NCBI GenBank assembly: GCA_900556535.1
Contig: USPI01000013.1
Location: forward strand, 1 to 15,634
Source: an uncultured Eubacteriales bacterium
Lineage (GTDB): Bacteria; Bacillota; Clostridia; Oscillospirales; Oscillospiraceae
Direction: 5' to 3'
DNA length: 15,634 nt
Made by a program: the position numbers and the translations under genes. Of this stretch, positions 1 to 6,507 are shown piece by piece (position 1 is the stretch's first letter; each line of letters begins with the position of its first letter). The notes below the pieces were generated by a model that worked only from the letters and a program-made list of their open reading frames with translations, made no database searches and was not told the origin of the DNA.

Positions 1-397
1 AGGTATACCCGTCGTCGTCCTGACTGCCGGAGACGCAGAAAAACTCCGATCCCGCGCCGAGTCCTATAAGCCCGGACACGGACTGCAATGCGGCCACGGC
101 CTGTTCGTAGTCCTCGATCTTATCCTCGCTGAACCTGCCCTGAAGGAAGGTGACATAGCCCTCGTCGCCGTAGACGAAGCGCGCCTTCCCGCCGTTCATG
201 GCCTGAATATCCTCCTCCGAAAGCTGCGGATATTCATCCCCGGTGCTGCTGCGGGCGACGACCTCCCCGGAATCGGACACGCTCTCGCCAAGCAGGAACT
301 CGTTGGGGTAGAGCCTGTAGGTATCGTATCCTCCGCCGCAGCCGGTCAGGGTCAGCACCGCCGCCGCAGTGAGGATCATGCAGATCGTTCTCCTCAT
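1..397 (-). CDS. Putative lipoprotein with thermolysin-propeptide-like (FTP) segment, partial
   Basis: The 5' 132 codons of a gene running off the left edge of the window. The ATG at 395-397 is preceded by a good GGGAGAGG ribosome binding site 6 bases away. The protein starts with a short basic N-terminus, a hydrophobic stretch and a lipobox LTGC (residues 17-20), so it should be lipidated on Cys20 and held on the outer face of the membrane. A Gly/polar linker follows. Residues about 80-132 (beginning GYVTFLQGRFS, then an EDYEQA helix, then GLIGLG) resemble the fungalysin/thermolysin propeptide motif, found at the N-terminus of M4-type metallopeptidases and in stand-alone secreted proteins. 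Whether a peptidase domain follows cannot be seen. The lipoprotein call is firm; the FTP call is tentative pattern recognition. Confidence 0.75.
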   Translation of the reverse strand, partial: MRRTICMILTAAAVLTLTGCGGGYDTYRLYPNEFLLGESVSDSGEVVARSSTGDEYPQLSEEDIQAMNGGKARFVYGDEGYVTFLQGRFSEDKIEDYEQAVAALQSVSGLIGLGAGSEFFCVSGSQDDDGYT

Positions 398-430
398 GCA
401 AAGCCTCTCCCTTATCGTTTTGGTATATGT

Positions 431-459
431 ATTATATCATAGCATTTTACTGCTGAACA
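431..459 (-). promoter_or_regulatory. Candidate sigma-A promoter for the lipoprotein gene
   Basis: On the minus strand a perfect -10 TATAAT lies at 431-436. A weak -35 (TGTTCA, 454-459) is 17 bases upstream. The predicted start site is about 425, giving a leader of roughly 28 nt to the ATG at 397. Judged by eye only. Confidence 0.5.
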
Positions 460-493
460 GACGGAACTTGTTTCTTTAACAGTATTCAAGCTC

Positions 494-530
494 TTGCGGG
501 GATTGACGCGCAGTGGTATAATAATACAAT
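494..530 (+). promoter_or_regulatory. Candidate overlapping promoters for the G3E GTPase operon
   Basis: Two overlapping sigma-A-like arrangements can be read. One is TTGCGG (494-499), 17 bases, then TATAAT (517-522) with an extended TGG before it. The other is TTGACG (503-508), 16 bases, then TACAAT (525-530). Either gives a leader of about 60-70 nt. A small G-rich/C-rich hairpin (537-541 with 555-559) sits in the leader. I could not recognise a Zur-type box. Confidence 0.5.
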
Positions 531-583
531 TGACCGGTGGGGGATAATTACCTTCCCACGCGGCCAATAAAAGTATATCACAT

Positions 584-589
584 GGAGGG
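584..589 (+). promoter_or_regulatory. Ribosome binding site fixing the start of the first G3E GTPase
   Basis: GGAGGG ends 7 bases before the ATG at 597. An in-frame ATG also occurs at 582 and the frame stays open back to 537. Neither has a comparable site, and the conserved GTPase fold begins directly after residue 1 of the 597 start. Confidence 0.8.
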
Positions 590-596
590 ATTTACC

Positions 597-1625
597 ATGA
601 CAAGAATAGACATTTTTTCCGGCTTCCTCGGCGCGGGCAAGACCACTCTCATCCGCAAGCTCATCGCGGAGGGCTACAAAAACGAAAAGCTCGTCCTCAT
701 CGAGAACGAATTCGGCGAGATCGCCGTTGACGGCGGCTTCCTGCGCGACGCGGGCGTCGAGATAACCGAAATGAACTCCGGCTGCATCTGCTGCACCCTC
801 GTGGGCGACTTCACCGAGGCGCTCAAAAAGGTCATCGAGCAGTACCACCCCGACCGCATCCTCATCGAGCCGAGCGGTGTGGGCAAGCTCTCGGACGTCG
901 CAAAGGCGGTCGCGGGCGTAGAGGGCTGCGAGATCGGCGCAAAGGTCACCGTCGTTGACGCGGGCAAGTGCCGTATGTACATCCGCAACTTCGGCGAGTT
1001 CTTCAACGACCAGGTGCACAACGCCGACGTCATCGTCCTCAGCCGCACCGACTCCGCCTCCGACGGCAAGGTCGTCACCGCTACCGCAATGCTCAGCCAG
1101 CTCAACCCCAACGCGACCGTCATCACCACGCCCTGGGACCAGCTCGACGGCAAGCAGATCGTTGACGTCATGGAGCGCATCGACTCGCTTTCCACCACCA
1201 TGCAGGAGATGGAGCACCACGACCATAACGAGCATCATCACGATCACGAGCACCATCACGACCATGACCATGACCACGAGCATCACCACGAGCACGGCGA
1301 GGAGTGCAGCTGCGGCTGCGGCCACGACCATCATCATCACCACGCCGACGAGGTGTTCACCTCCTGGGGTGCGGAGACCCCGAAGAAGTTCACTCAGGAC
1401 GAGATCGAGAAGATCCTTGCGGCCTTTGACGACGACGCAAGCTACGGCACCATCCTGCGCGCTAAGGGCTTCGTCGATTCCGGCGACGGCAAGTGGGTGT
1501 ACTTCGACTACGTTCCCAACGAGGCCGACGTGCGCCGCGGCGAGCCTGCCGTAACGGGCCGCGTGTGCGTCATCGGTTCGAAGCTCAACGAAAAGGCGAT
1601 CAAGGAGTTGTTCGGCATTGAGTAA
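597..1625 (+). CDS. CobW-family (G3E) P-loop GTPase with His-rich metal-binding insert
   Basis: A 342-residue G3E GTPase, a family of cytoplasmic metallochaperones and metal-insertion GTPases (zinc, cobalt, nickel, nitrile hydratase iron/cobalt). Visible motifs are the Walker A GFLGAGKTT (9-17), ENEFGE (36-41), the family's metal-binding GCICC (62-66), EPSG (91-94) and SRTD (149-152) in place of the usual NKxD. Residues 207-249 form a low-complexity insert with 23 His plus Asp/Glu and a Cys cluster (CSCGCGH, 237-243), typical of zinc or nickel buffering in ZagA/YciC- and CobW-like proteins. The C-terminal CobW_C domain spans about 253-340. The downstream gene overlaps this one by 8 nt, so the two are probably translated together. 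The metal and client protein cannot be read from sequence. Zinc is the most likely guess from the His-rich insert. Confidence 0.93.
   Translation: MTRIDIFSGFLGAGKTTLIRKLIAEGYKNEKLVLIENEFGEIAVDGGFLRDAGVEITEMNSGCICCTLVGDFTEALKKVIEQYHPDRILIEPSGVGKLSDVAKAVAGVEGCEIGAKVTVVDAGKCRMYIRNFGEFFNDQVHNADVIVLSRTDSASDGKVVTATAMLSQLNPNATVITTPWDQLDGKQIVDVMERIDSLSTTMQEMEHHDHNEHHHDHEHHHDHDHDHEHHHEHGEECSCGCGHDHHHHHADEVFTSWGAETPKKFTQDEIEKILAAFDDDASYGTILRAKGFVDSGDGKWVYFDYVPNEADVRRGEPAVTGRVCVIGSKLNEKAIKELFGIE
1602..1607 (+). promoter_or_regulatory. Ribosome binding site for the TTG-started second G3E protein
   Basis: AAGGAG inside the 3' end of the preceding gene, 10 bases before TTG at 1618. No ATG or GTG is available in frame before the P-loop, which supports the rare TTG start. 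Confidence 0.65.
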
Positions 1626-2571
1626 GCTAAGAGAGATCCCCGTTTTTCTGTTCACGGGCTTTCTGGAGAGCGGAAAAACGAAATTCATTCAGGAAACGCT
1701 TGAGGACAAGCGCTTCAACAGCGGCGAGCGGACGCTGCTGGTCGTGTGCGAGGAGGGCGAGGAGGAGTACGAGCCCGACAAGTTCTCCGCGCCGAACGTT
1801 TTCACCGTGTCCGTCGAGGAGCCCTCGCAGCTCACGCGCGACAATTTCCGCAAATGGATAGACGAGCACGACTGCGAGCGCTGCGTCATCGAGTACAACG
1901 GTATGTGGATGCTCGACGAGCTGTATCAGGCGCTGCCGGAGATGTGGATGGTCTATCAGGAGTTTTTCTTCGCCGATGCGCGCAGTATAATAAGCTACAA
2001 CACGAATATGCGCAGCCTCGTTTACGACAAGCTCAAGAGCGCGGAGCTGGTGGTATTCAACCGCTATAACGACTCCATCGACAAGATGGAGCTTCACAGG
2101 CTCGTGCGCGCCGCCTCCCGCCGCAGCGACATCGCCTATGAGTACGCCGACGGCACGGTCAAGTACGACGACATCGAGGACCCCCTGCCGTTTGACCTGA
2201 ACGCGCCCGTGGTCGAGATAGGCGACGACGACTACGCCGAATGGTACCGCGATATGTCCGAGGAGCCGAAGAAGTACGAGAACAAGGTCGTGCGCTTCAA
2301 GTGCCGCTACCTCAAGCGCAAGAAGGTACCCGCCGGTCACTTCATCGTCGGCCGCCACGTCATGACCTGCTGTACCGACGACATTCAGTTTGCCGGTCTC
2401 ATATGCCAGTGGGACGAGTCCGACAGCATAGTCGGCGACTCGTGGCATATCCTCACCGCGCGCATAAACTTCAAGTTCAGCCGCGCCTACGGCAAAAAGG
2501 GCCCCGTGCTCACCTTCATTTCCGATGAGCCCTGCGAGGTGCCCGAGCAGCCTGTCGCGTCGTTCTATTAA
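1618..2571 (+). CDS. Divergent CobW-like P-loop protein fused to a YcgQ/TIGR03943-type C-terminal domain
   Basis: 317 residues from a TTG start that overlaps the previous stop by 8 nt. The N-terminal half is a G3E-like P-loop domain with Walker A GFLESGKT (14-21). Where its neighbour has ENEFGE it reads CEEGEEEY (44-51). It has no CxCC metal motif, and NRYND (148-152) stands at the NKxD position. The C-terminal part (about 215-317) contains VVRFKCRY, HFIVGRHVMTCC (241-252), TDD, a WHILTARI strand and an ending rich in Pro. This closely resembles the C-terminal domain of YcgQ/DUF1980 (TIGR03943) proteins, membrane partners of YcgR permeases that often sit next to CobW genes in Firmicutes. No transmembrane segment is seen here. 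The role is probably metal homeostasis with the upstream GTPase, and GTPase activity is uncertain. The domain assignment is by eye, not by profile search. Confidence 0.82.
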   Translation: MSKLREIPVFLFTGFLESGKTKFIQETLEDKRFNSGERTLLVVCEEGEEEYEPDKFSAPNVFTVSVEEPSQLTRDNFRKWIDEHDCERCVIEYNGMWMLDELYQALPEMWMVYQEFFFADARSIISYNTNMRSLVYDKLKSAELVVFNRYNDSIDKMELHRLVRAASRRSDIAYEYADGTVKYDDIEDPLPFDLNAPVVEIGDDDYAEWYRDMSEEPKKYENKVVRFKCRYLKRKKVPAGHFIVGRHVMTCCTDDIQFAGLICQWDESDSIVGDSWHILTARINFKFSRAYGKKGPVLTFISDEPCEVPEQPVASFY

Positions 2572-2745
2572 ACGCGCCCGAGGTATTAAATTGTATTATG
2601 TTTTTTATTCCCATAAAGTCCGTGACTTTATGGGAATGCGAAGAGACTGCCGAAAGTCCCGCGCTGCCGAGTAAAGACGACCGCGCAGCGGGGGAGTTTG
2701 AGGGGGCAAAGGCCCGCCTCAAGTTAGATTATAGCCATCAAAAAC
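2572..2745. other. Structured intergenic segment with a 14-bp perfect inverted repeat
   Basis: No convincing gene. A perfect 14-bp inverted repeat (ATTCCCATAAAGTC, 2607-2620, with its complement at 2624-2637) has a 3-base loop. Further on are a looser pairing CGCTGC/GCAGCG (2662-2667, 2685-2690) and a G-rich hairpin (2698-2707 with 2712-2722, one bulged C). None ends in a clean T-run on either strand. The composition resembles a non-coding repeat element, but only one copy is in the window. Confidence 0.45.
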
Positions 2746-2767
2746 GTCTGATAAATCAGACTTTTTT
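2746..2767 (+). terminator. Rho-independent terminator of the G3E GTPase operon
   Basis: GTCTGA/TCAGAC stem with a TAAA loop, followed by TTTTTT (2762-2767). It is the first clean terminator downstream of the stop at 2571. Confidence 0.7.
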
Positions 2768-2776
2768 GACACGCTG

Positions 2777-2815
2777 AAAAAAAACAGACGCTGATAAAAT
2801 CAGCGTCTGTTTTTT
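2777..2815. terminator. Bidirectional terminator between the G3E operon and icd
   Basis: A 12-bp perfect stem (ACAGACGCTGAT, 2784-2795, with 2799-2810) and AAA loop. It is flanked by eight A on the left and six T on the right, so it can work on both strands. On the minus strand it overlaps the icd stop codon (2814-2816) and is the likely end of the acn-icd transcript. Confidence 0.85.
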
Positions 2816-4031
2816 ATATCATCAGCTCCTCAAGGCGGGTGCGGATGAGTGCGAGCATGGTTTGGATATCGGGCTTGTCAACGTAGTCGCCCTCCTCGCA
2901 GAGCATGGCAAGATCCTCGGAAAAATGCCCCGCCTCGAACACGTCAAGCCCCGCTCTTTCAAGTCGGTCGGCAAAGCCCACGAGCGGCGCATTTCCGTCA
3001 AGCTCACCGCGCTTGCGCAGTGCGCCCGACCACGCGAAGATTGTCGCAAGGGGGTTGGTGCAGACCCGCTCGCCGCGCTGCCAGCGGTAAAACTGCCGCG
3101 TCACGGTGCCGTGCGCAGCCTCGTATTCAAAGCAGCCGTCGGGCGAGACGAGAACGCTCGTCATCATCGGCAGCGAGCCCGACGCCGCGGCAATGAGGTC
3201 GCTCATCACGTCGCCGTCATAGTTTTTGCACGCCCATACCATGCCGCCGCGGCTGCGGATTATCTTTGCCGCCGCATCGTCAATGAGGTAATAGCGATAG
3301 CTCAGCCCCGCAGAGGCGAAGGCGGACTTGAATTCCTCCTCGTAGACCCTTTCAAACAGCAGCTTGAAGGTCTGGTCGTAGTCCTTGGAGATGGTGTCCT
3401 TTGTCGAAAACCACAGCTCCTGTCCGACGGACAGGGCATAGGAAAAGCAGGCGCGGGCGAAGGAGATGATCGAGTCGTCCCTGTTGTGCATCGCCTGCAA
3501 AACGCCGGGACCGGCGAAGTCATACACGGTCTGGCGGCTCAGCTCATTCCCCGCCGTGTCCGTGAACACGAGCTCCGCCCTGCCCGCGCAGGGAACGCGG
3601 TATTCGACCGCCTTGTAGATATCGCCGTAGGCGTGTCTTGCGATGGTGACGGGCTTTTCCCAGCCCGCGATGAGGGGCTTAATGCGGCTCAGCAGTATGG
3701 GCGAGCGAAACACCGTGCCGTCAAGCTCGGCGCGAATGGTCGCGTTGGGCGAGCGCCACAGCTTTTTGAGCCCGTACTCCTCCTGCCGCTGCAAATTCGG
3801 CGTGATGGTCGCGCATTTTACGCCCACGCGCAGCCGCTTTATCGCCGCGGCAGCCTCGTGCGTGACCGCGTCCTCGGTGGCGTCGCGGTTTCTCAGCGAC
3901 AGGTCGTAATACTCCGTATTCAGCTCAACAAAGGGCTCGATGAGCTCGGACTTTATCATGCCCCACAGCACGTGGGTCATCTCGTCGCCGTCAAGCTCCG
4001 CAATGGGCTTGGGCATTTTTATTTTATCCAT
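2814..4031 (-). CDS. icd: NADP-type isocitrate dehydrogenase (eukaryotic-like, type II)
   Basis: 405 residues, the usual length for the homodimeric isocitrate dehydrogenase subfamily that includes eukaryotic IDH1/IDH2 and some bacterial enzymes (EC 1.1.1.42). It converts isocitrate and NADP+ to 2-oxoglutarate, CO2 and NADPH in the cytoplasm. Diagnostic stretches are PIAELDGDEMT near the N-terminus, CATITPNLQRQEEYGLKK, the substrate-loop LWRSPNATIRAELDGTVFR (the SPN serine and following Arg residues), the metal-binding NYDGDVMSD region, and the C-terminal TAAHGTVTRQ-like segment, here EAAHGTVTRQFYRWQRG. The start codon overlaps the aconitase stop (ATGGATAA), and an AAGGAGGG lies 12 bases upstream inside the aconitase gene. 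With aconitase and the divergent citrate synthase it completes the route to 2-oxoglutarate. NADP preference is inferred from the subfamily. Confidence 0.95.
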   Translation of the reverse strand: MDKIKMPKPIAELDGDEMTHVLWGMIKSELIEPFVELNTEYYDLSLRNRDATEDAVTHEAAAAIKRLRVGVKCATITPNLQRQEEYGLKKLWRSPNATIRAELDGTVFRSPILLSRIKPLIAGWEKPVTIARHAYGDIYKAVEYRVPCAGRAELVFTDTAGNELSRQTVYDFAGPGVLQAMHNRDDSIISFARACFSYALSVGQELWFSTKDTISKDYDQTFKLLFERVYEEEFKSAFASAGLSYRYYLIDDAAAKIIRSRGGMVWACKNYDGDVMSDLIAAASGSLPMMTSVLVSPDGCFEYEAAHGTVTRQFYRWQRGERVCTNPLATIFAWSGALRKRGELDGNAPLVGFADRLERAGLDVFEAGHFSEDLAMLCEEGDYVDKPDIQTMLALIRTRLEELMI

Positions 4032-6264
4032 TTTTCGCAGCGCCCTCCTTCGCGTAGTGGTTTATAAGACAGCCGCACAGCAGCAGCTCGCGCTCCTCGG
4101 CACTTGTGTTTTTAAGCTCCAGCGCGAGGGGCTTTTTTTCGCCGCCGCGCAGCAGCAGCGCGGGAAATTCCTCGTCGCCGCGCAATATCCTTTCGCGCAC
4201 GTCGGGGACGAAAATATAATCTCCGCACTCGCCGTCAAAGCTCTCGCCCGAGGCGAGCGTAAACGGGATGAGCCCCCAGTTGACGCAGTTCGAGCGATAG
4301 CGCTTCGTAGCAAACTCATAGCAGATATTCGCGCTGCCGCCGAGAACACGCTGGCACGATGCCGCCTGCTCGCGCGCAGAGCCGTCGCCGGGCTTGTTTG
4401 CGAATATGACGGAGCCTATGTGCGTTTTACAAAGCTCGTTTTCCGAAAGCCCCAGCGCCGTGATCTCGTCGGGGTCTTCGCCCAAGTCGTGCTTTTTCCC
4501 CAGAAGCGCCGTCTCCTTTGCGCGCAAAACGTAGTGCGGGTCGCGGCGCGAGAGCGTAAACTCGGCAAGCTTCATGGGATTGGAGCGGTAGGACGAGGTC
4601 TCGCCCGAGGGGATCAGCTCGTCCGTCGTCGTCACCTCATCGCGCAGCACCGAGCATATCTTCAGCAGCAGATGCTCCGAAAGCTCCGGTATTTCGGGCC
4701 ACTGCGCGATATTGGGACCGTATTTGAGCTCCGCCTGCGGCTGCGGTCTGCCCCATCCGCGGTAGACGCGCTTATCGTAAACGCCCGCGTCGAAGCGGCG
4801 CTCGGCTTTAATATCATCATCGTAATCGACATCCGCCGCCGAGGTCAGGCAGCCGTGGTTTTTCGCGGTCGCCGCAATGGAGCGCGCGTCCATGAGAATA
4901 ACGCCCGCAAGCTGTCCGTCGCCGGGCTTTGAGCCCTCGCGGTTGGGGAAGTTTCGCGTTGTGTGGCGTATGGAAAGCGTGTCGTTTGCCGGAACGTCGC
5001 CCGCGCCGAAGCAGGGGCCGCAGAAGCAGGGCTTGCACACCGCGCCCGCGCGCAGAAGCTGCGCCGACACTCCGTTTTCGACAAGCTCAAGCTCGACCGG
5101 CACGGAGGGCGGGTACACGGAAAAGTCAAAGTCGCCGCTGCCGATATCGCTGCCGCGAAGTATGCTCGCCGCCGCCGCGATGTTATCATACAGTCCGCCC
5201 GCGCAGCCGGCTATGACGCCCTGCTCAACGTACAGCCTGCCGTTTTTGACCTTGTCGGTCAGATGCAGGCGCACCTTGCCGCCGAACTGAGCCTCGGCGC
5301 GCTTTTCCGTCTCGCGCAGAACGTCGCCGGGGTTTTCGATGAGCTCGCGCAGCGTGACCGCCTCGGACGGGTGAAACGGCAGCGCCGCCATGGGCTCGAT
5401 TTTCGACAGATCGAGCTCTATCACGCCGTCGTAATACGCGCCGCTTTGCGGGTGCATGGGAGCATAATCTCCCACGCGGCCGTGAACGGCAAGATACTCG
5501 CGCACCGCCTCGTCGGTCTCCCAAACGGAGCTCAGGCACGCTGTCTCCGTCGTCATGACGTCTATGCCGATGCGGTAGTCCATGCCGAGGCTTTTGATGC
5601 CCTCGCCCACGAATTCCAGCACCTTGTTTTTCGCAAAGCCGTTTTTGTACACCGCGCCGCACAGCGCGATGGCAACGTCGTGCGGACCCACGCCGTGACG
5701 CGGAGCTCCCTTAACATGAACGAGTATGACGCTCGGCGGAGCGATATCATAGGTGCATTTAAGAAGCTGCTTTACGATCTCGCCGCCGCCCTCGCCCACG
5801 CCGAGCGTGCCCAGTGCGCCGTAGCGCGTGTGGCTGTCCGAGCCGAGGATCATTTTCCCGCAGCCGGCAAGCATCTCGCGGGCGTACTGATGAATAACGG
5901 CCTGATTTGCCGGAACGTAGTCGCCGCCGTACTTCACCGCCGCCGAGAGCCCGAAGGCGTGATCGTCGGCATTTATCGTGCCGCCCACGGCGCACAGACT
6001 GTTGTGGCAGTTCGTGAGCACATAGGGCACGGGAAAGCGCTCAAGTCCGCTCGCGCGAGCCGTCTGAATGACGCCGACATAGGTGATGTCATGGGAAATG
6101 AGGCTGTCAAACTTAATGTGCAGAAGCCCATCCCCTCGCTCGGTGTTATGCTTTTTAAGTATCTGCGCCGTCATTGTCTTGTTCCGTCCGCCCTCCGGGC
6201 AGACCGCGTCCGTTATAACCTCGCCGCCGCTCCAGAGCGCGCCGCAGTTGTTCAGCTTTATCAT
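4024..6264 (-). CDS. acn: Aconitase-family hydratase, compact form
   Basis: 746 residues, an iron-sulfur hydratase of the aconitase superfamily, expected to isomerise citrate to isocitrate in the cytoplasm. Motifs are GSDSHTR (141-147), the first cluster cysteine in AGCAGG (Cys354), and the pair in CGPCFG (Cys415, Cys418), which would hold the [4Fe-4S] cluster. RNFPNREG (437-444) and DARSIAATA (459-467) close the core. The C-terminal swivel domain follows with GDGSAREQAA (627-636) and YRSNCVNWGLIPF (656-668). It is shorter than AcnA/IRP-type enzymes (near 890) and nearer to mitochondrial-type or YbhJ-like hydratases. Clostridial relatives are often annotated only as hydratase, so substrate assignment rests on its position beside icd and citrate synthase. 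The ATG at 6264 has AGAGGTG five bases upstream. Confidence 0.9.
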   Translation of the reverse strand: MIKLNNCGALWSGGEVITDAVCPEGGRNKTMTAQILKKHNTERGDGLLHIKFDSLISHDITYVGVIQTARASGLERFPVPYVLTNCHNSLCAVGGTINADDHAFGLSAAVKYGGDYVPANQAVIHQYAREMLAGCGKMILGSDSHTRYGALGTLGVGEGGGEIVKQLLKCTYDIAPPSVILVHVKGAPRHGVGPHDVAIALCGAVYKNGFAKNKVLEFVGEGIKSLGMDYRIGIDVMTTETACLSSVWETDEAVREYLAVHGRVGDYAPMHPQSGAYYDGVIELDLSKIEPMAALPFHPSEAVTLRELIENPGDVLRETEKRAEAQFGGKVRLHLTDKVKNGRLYVEQGVIAGCAGGLYDNIAAAASILRGSDIGSGDFDFSVYPPSVPVELELVENGVSAQLLRAGAVCKPCFCGPCFGAGDVPANDTLSIRHTTRNFPNREGSKPGDGQLAGVILMDARSIAATAKNHGCLTSAADVDYDDDIKAERRFDAGVYDKRVYRGWGRPQPQAELKYGPNIAQWPEIPELSEHLLLKICSVLRDEVTTTDELIPSGETSSYRSNPMKLAEFTLSRRDPHYVLRAKETALLGKKHDLGEDPDEITALGLSENELCKTHIGSVIFANKPGDGSAREQAASCQRVLGGSANICYEFATKRYRSNCVNWGLIPFTLASGESFDGECGDYIFVPDVRERILRGDEEFPALLLRGGEKKPLALELKNTSAEERELLLCGCLINHYAKEGAAKNG

Positions 6265-6310
6265 ACCTGCACCTCTTTATAACAAGCTCTCCGGTTTATC
6301 CGATGTGTTA

Positions 6311-6338
6311 AGTATAGCACTCCTGCGCGAAATTGCAA
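6311..6338 (-). promoter_or_regulatory. Candidate proximal promoter of acn-icd
   Basis: Minus strand: -35 TTGCAA (6333-6338), 16 bases, -10 TATACT (6311-6316). The predicted start is near 6304, giving a leader of about 40 nt. Its -35 is the same TTGCAA seen at the divergent citrate synthase promoter and lies inside one of the TGCAAG repeats. Confidence 0.5.
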
Positions 6339-6447
6339 GAGCAAAATGCAAGCCGTGCAAGATTATACTTGCAAATCGCCGTTAAAATAATGCTAATTTA
6401 CGCTAATATTCGCGTATTTCTGAAAGTTATAAATTTATCACTTGCAA
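6333..6447. promoter_or_regulatory. Shared operator region: five TGCAAG/CTTGCA repeats
   Basis: TGCAAG occurs at 6334-6339, 6347-6352 and 6356-6361, and its complement CTTGCA at 6368-6373 and 6441-6446. The third and fourth copies form an inverted repeat with a 6-base spacer that is itself TATAAT on the minus strand (6362-6367), a possible distal -10 for acn. The first and fifth copies overlap predicted -35 elements of acn and citrate synthase. This arrangement suggests one regulator controlling both directions. The regulator is unknown and I could not match the motif to CcpC, CodY, CcpA or Rex sites. Confidence 0.5.
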
Positions 6448-6470
6448 AATTGCGGACAAGGCCGTATAAT
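6442..6470 (+). promoter_or_regulatory. Candidate sigma-A promoter of citrate synthase
   Basis: -35 TTGCAA (6442-6447), 17-base spacer, perfect -10 TATAAT (6465-6470). The predicted start is near 6477, about 31 nt before the coding region. Confidence 0.65.
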
Positions 6471-6507
6471 CGACTCAGAAATTCAACACAGCATGAAGGG
6501 AGAGCGC

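Noticed and set aside
531..596. Possible riboswitch or Zur box in the leader of the G3E operon
   Set aside because: The leader is only about 65 nt with a single 5-bp hairpin, too small for a cobalamin riboswitch, and no Zur-type palindrome of the TAATNATTA kind could be found.
486..1688. 400-codon open frame antisense to the first G3E GTPase
   Set aside because: Shadow of the real gene: the Val/Met-rich stretch is simply the complement of the His/Asp repeat codons, and the frame crosses the divergent promoter region.
2516..2722. Minus-strand 68-codon frame over the structured intergenic region
   Set aside because: It overlaps the end of the second G3E gene on the other strand, is made from the inverted repeat sequence and has no supporting ribosome site or homology that I recognise.
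4963..6282. 439-codon plus-strand frame across aconitase
   Set aside because: Mirror frame of a high-GC gene with full aconitase motifs on the other strand; Arg/Ala-rich translation without recognisable domains.
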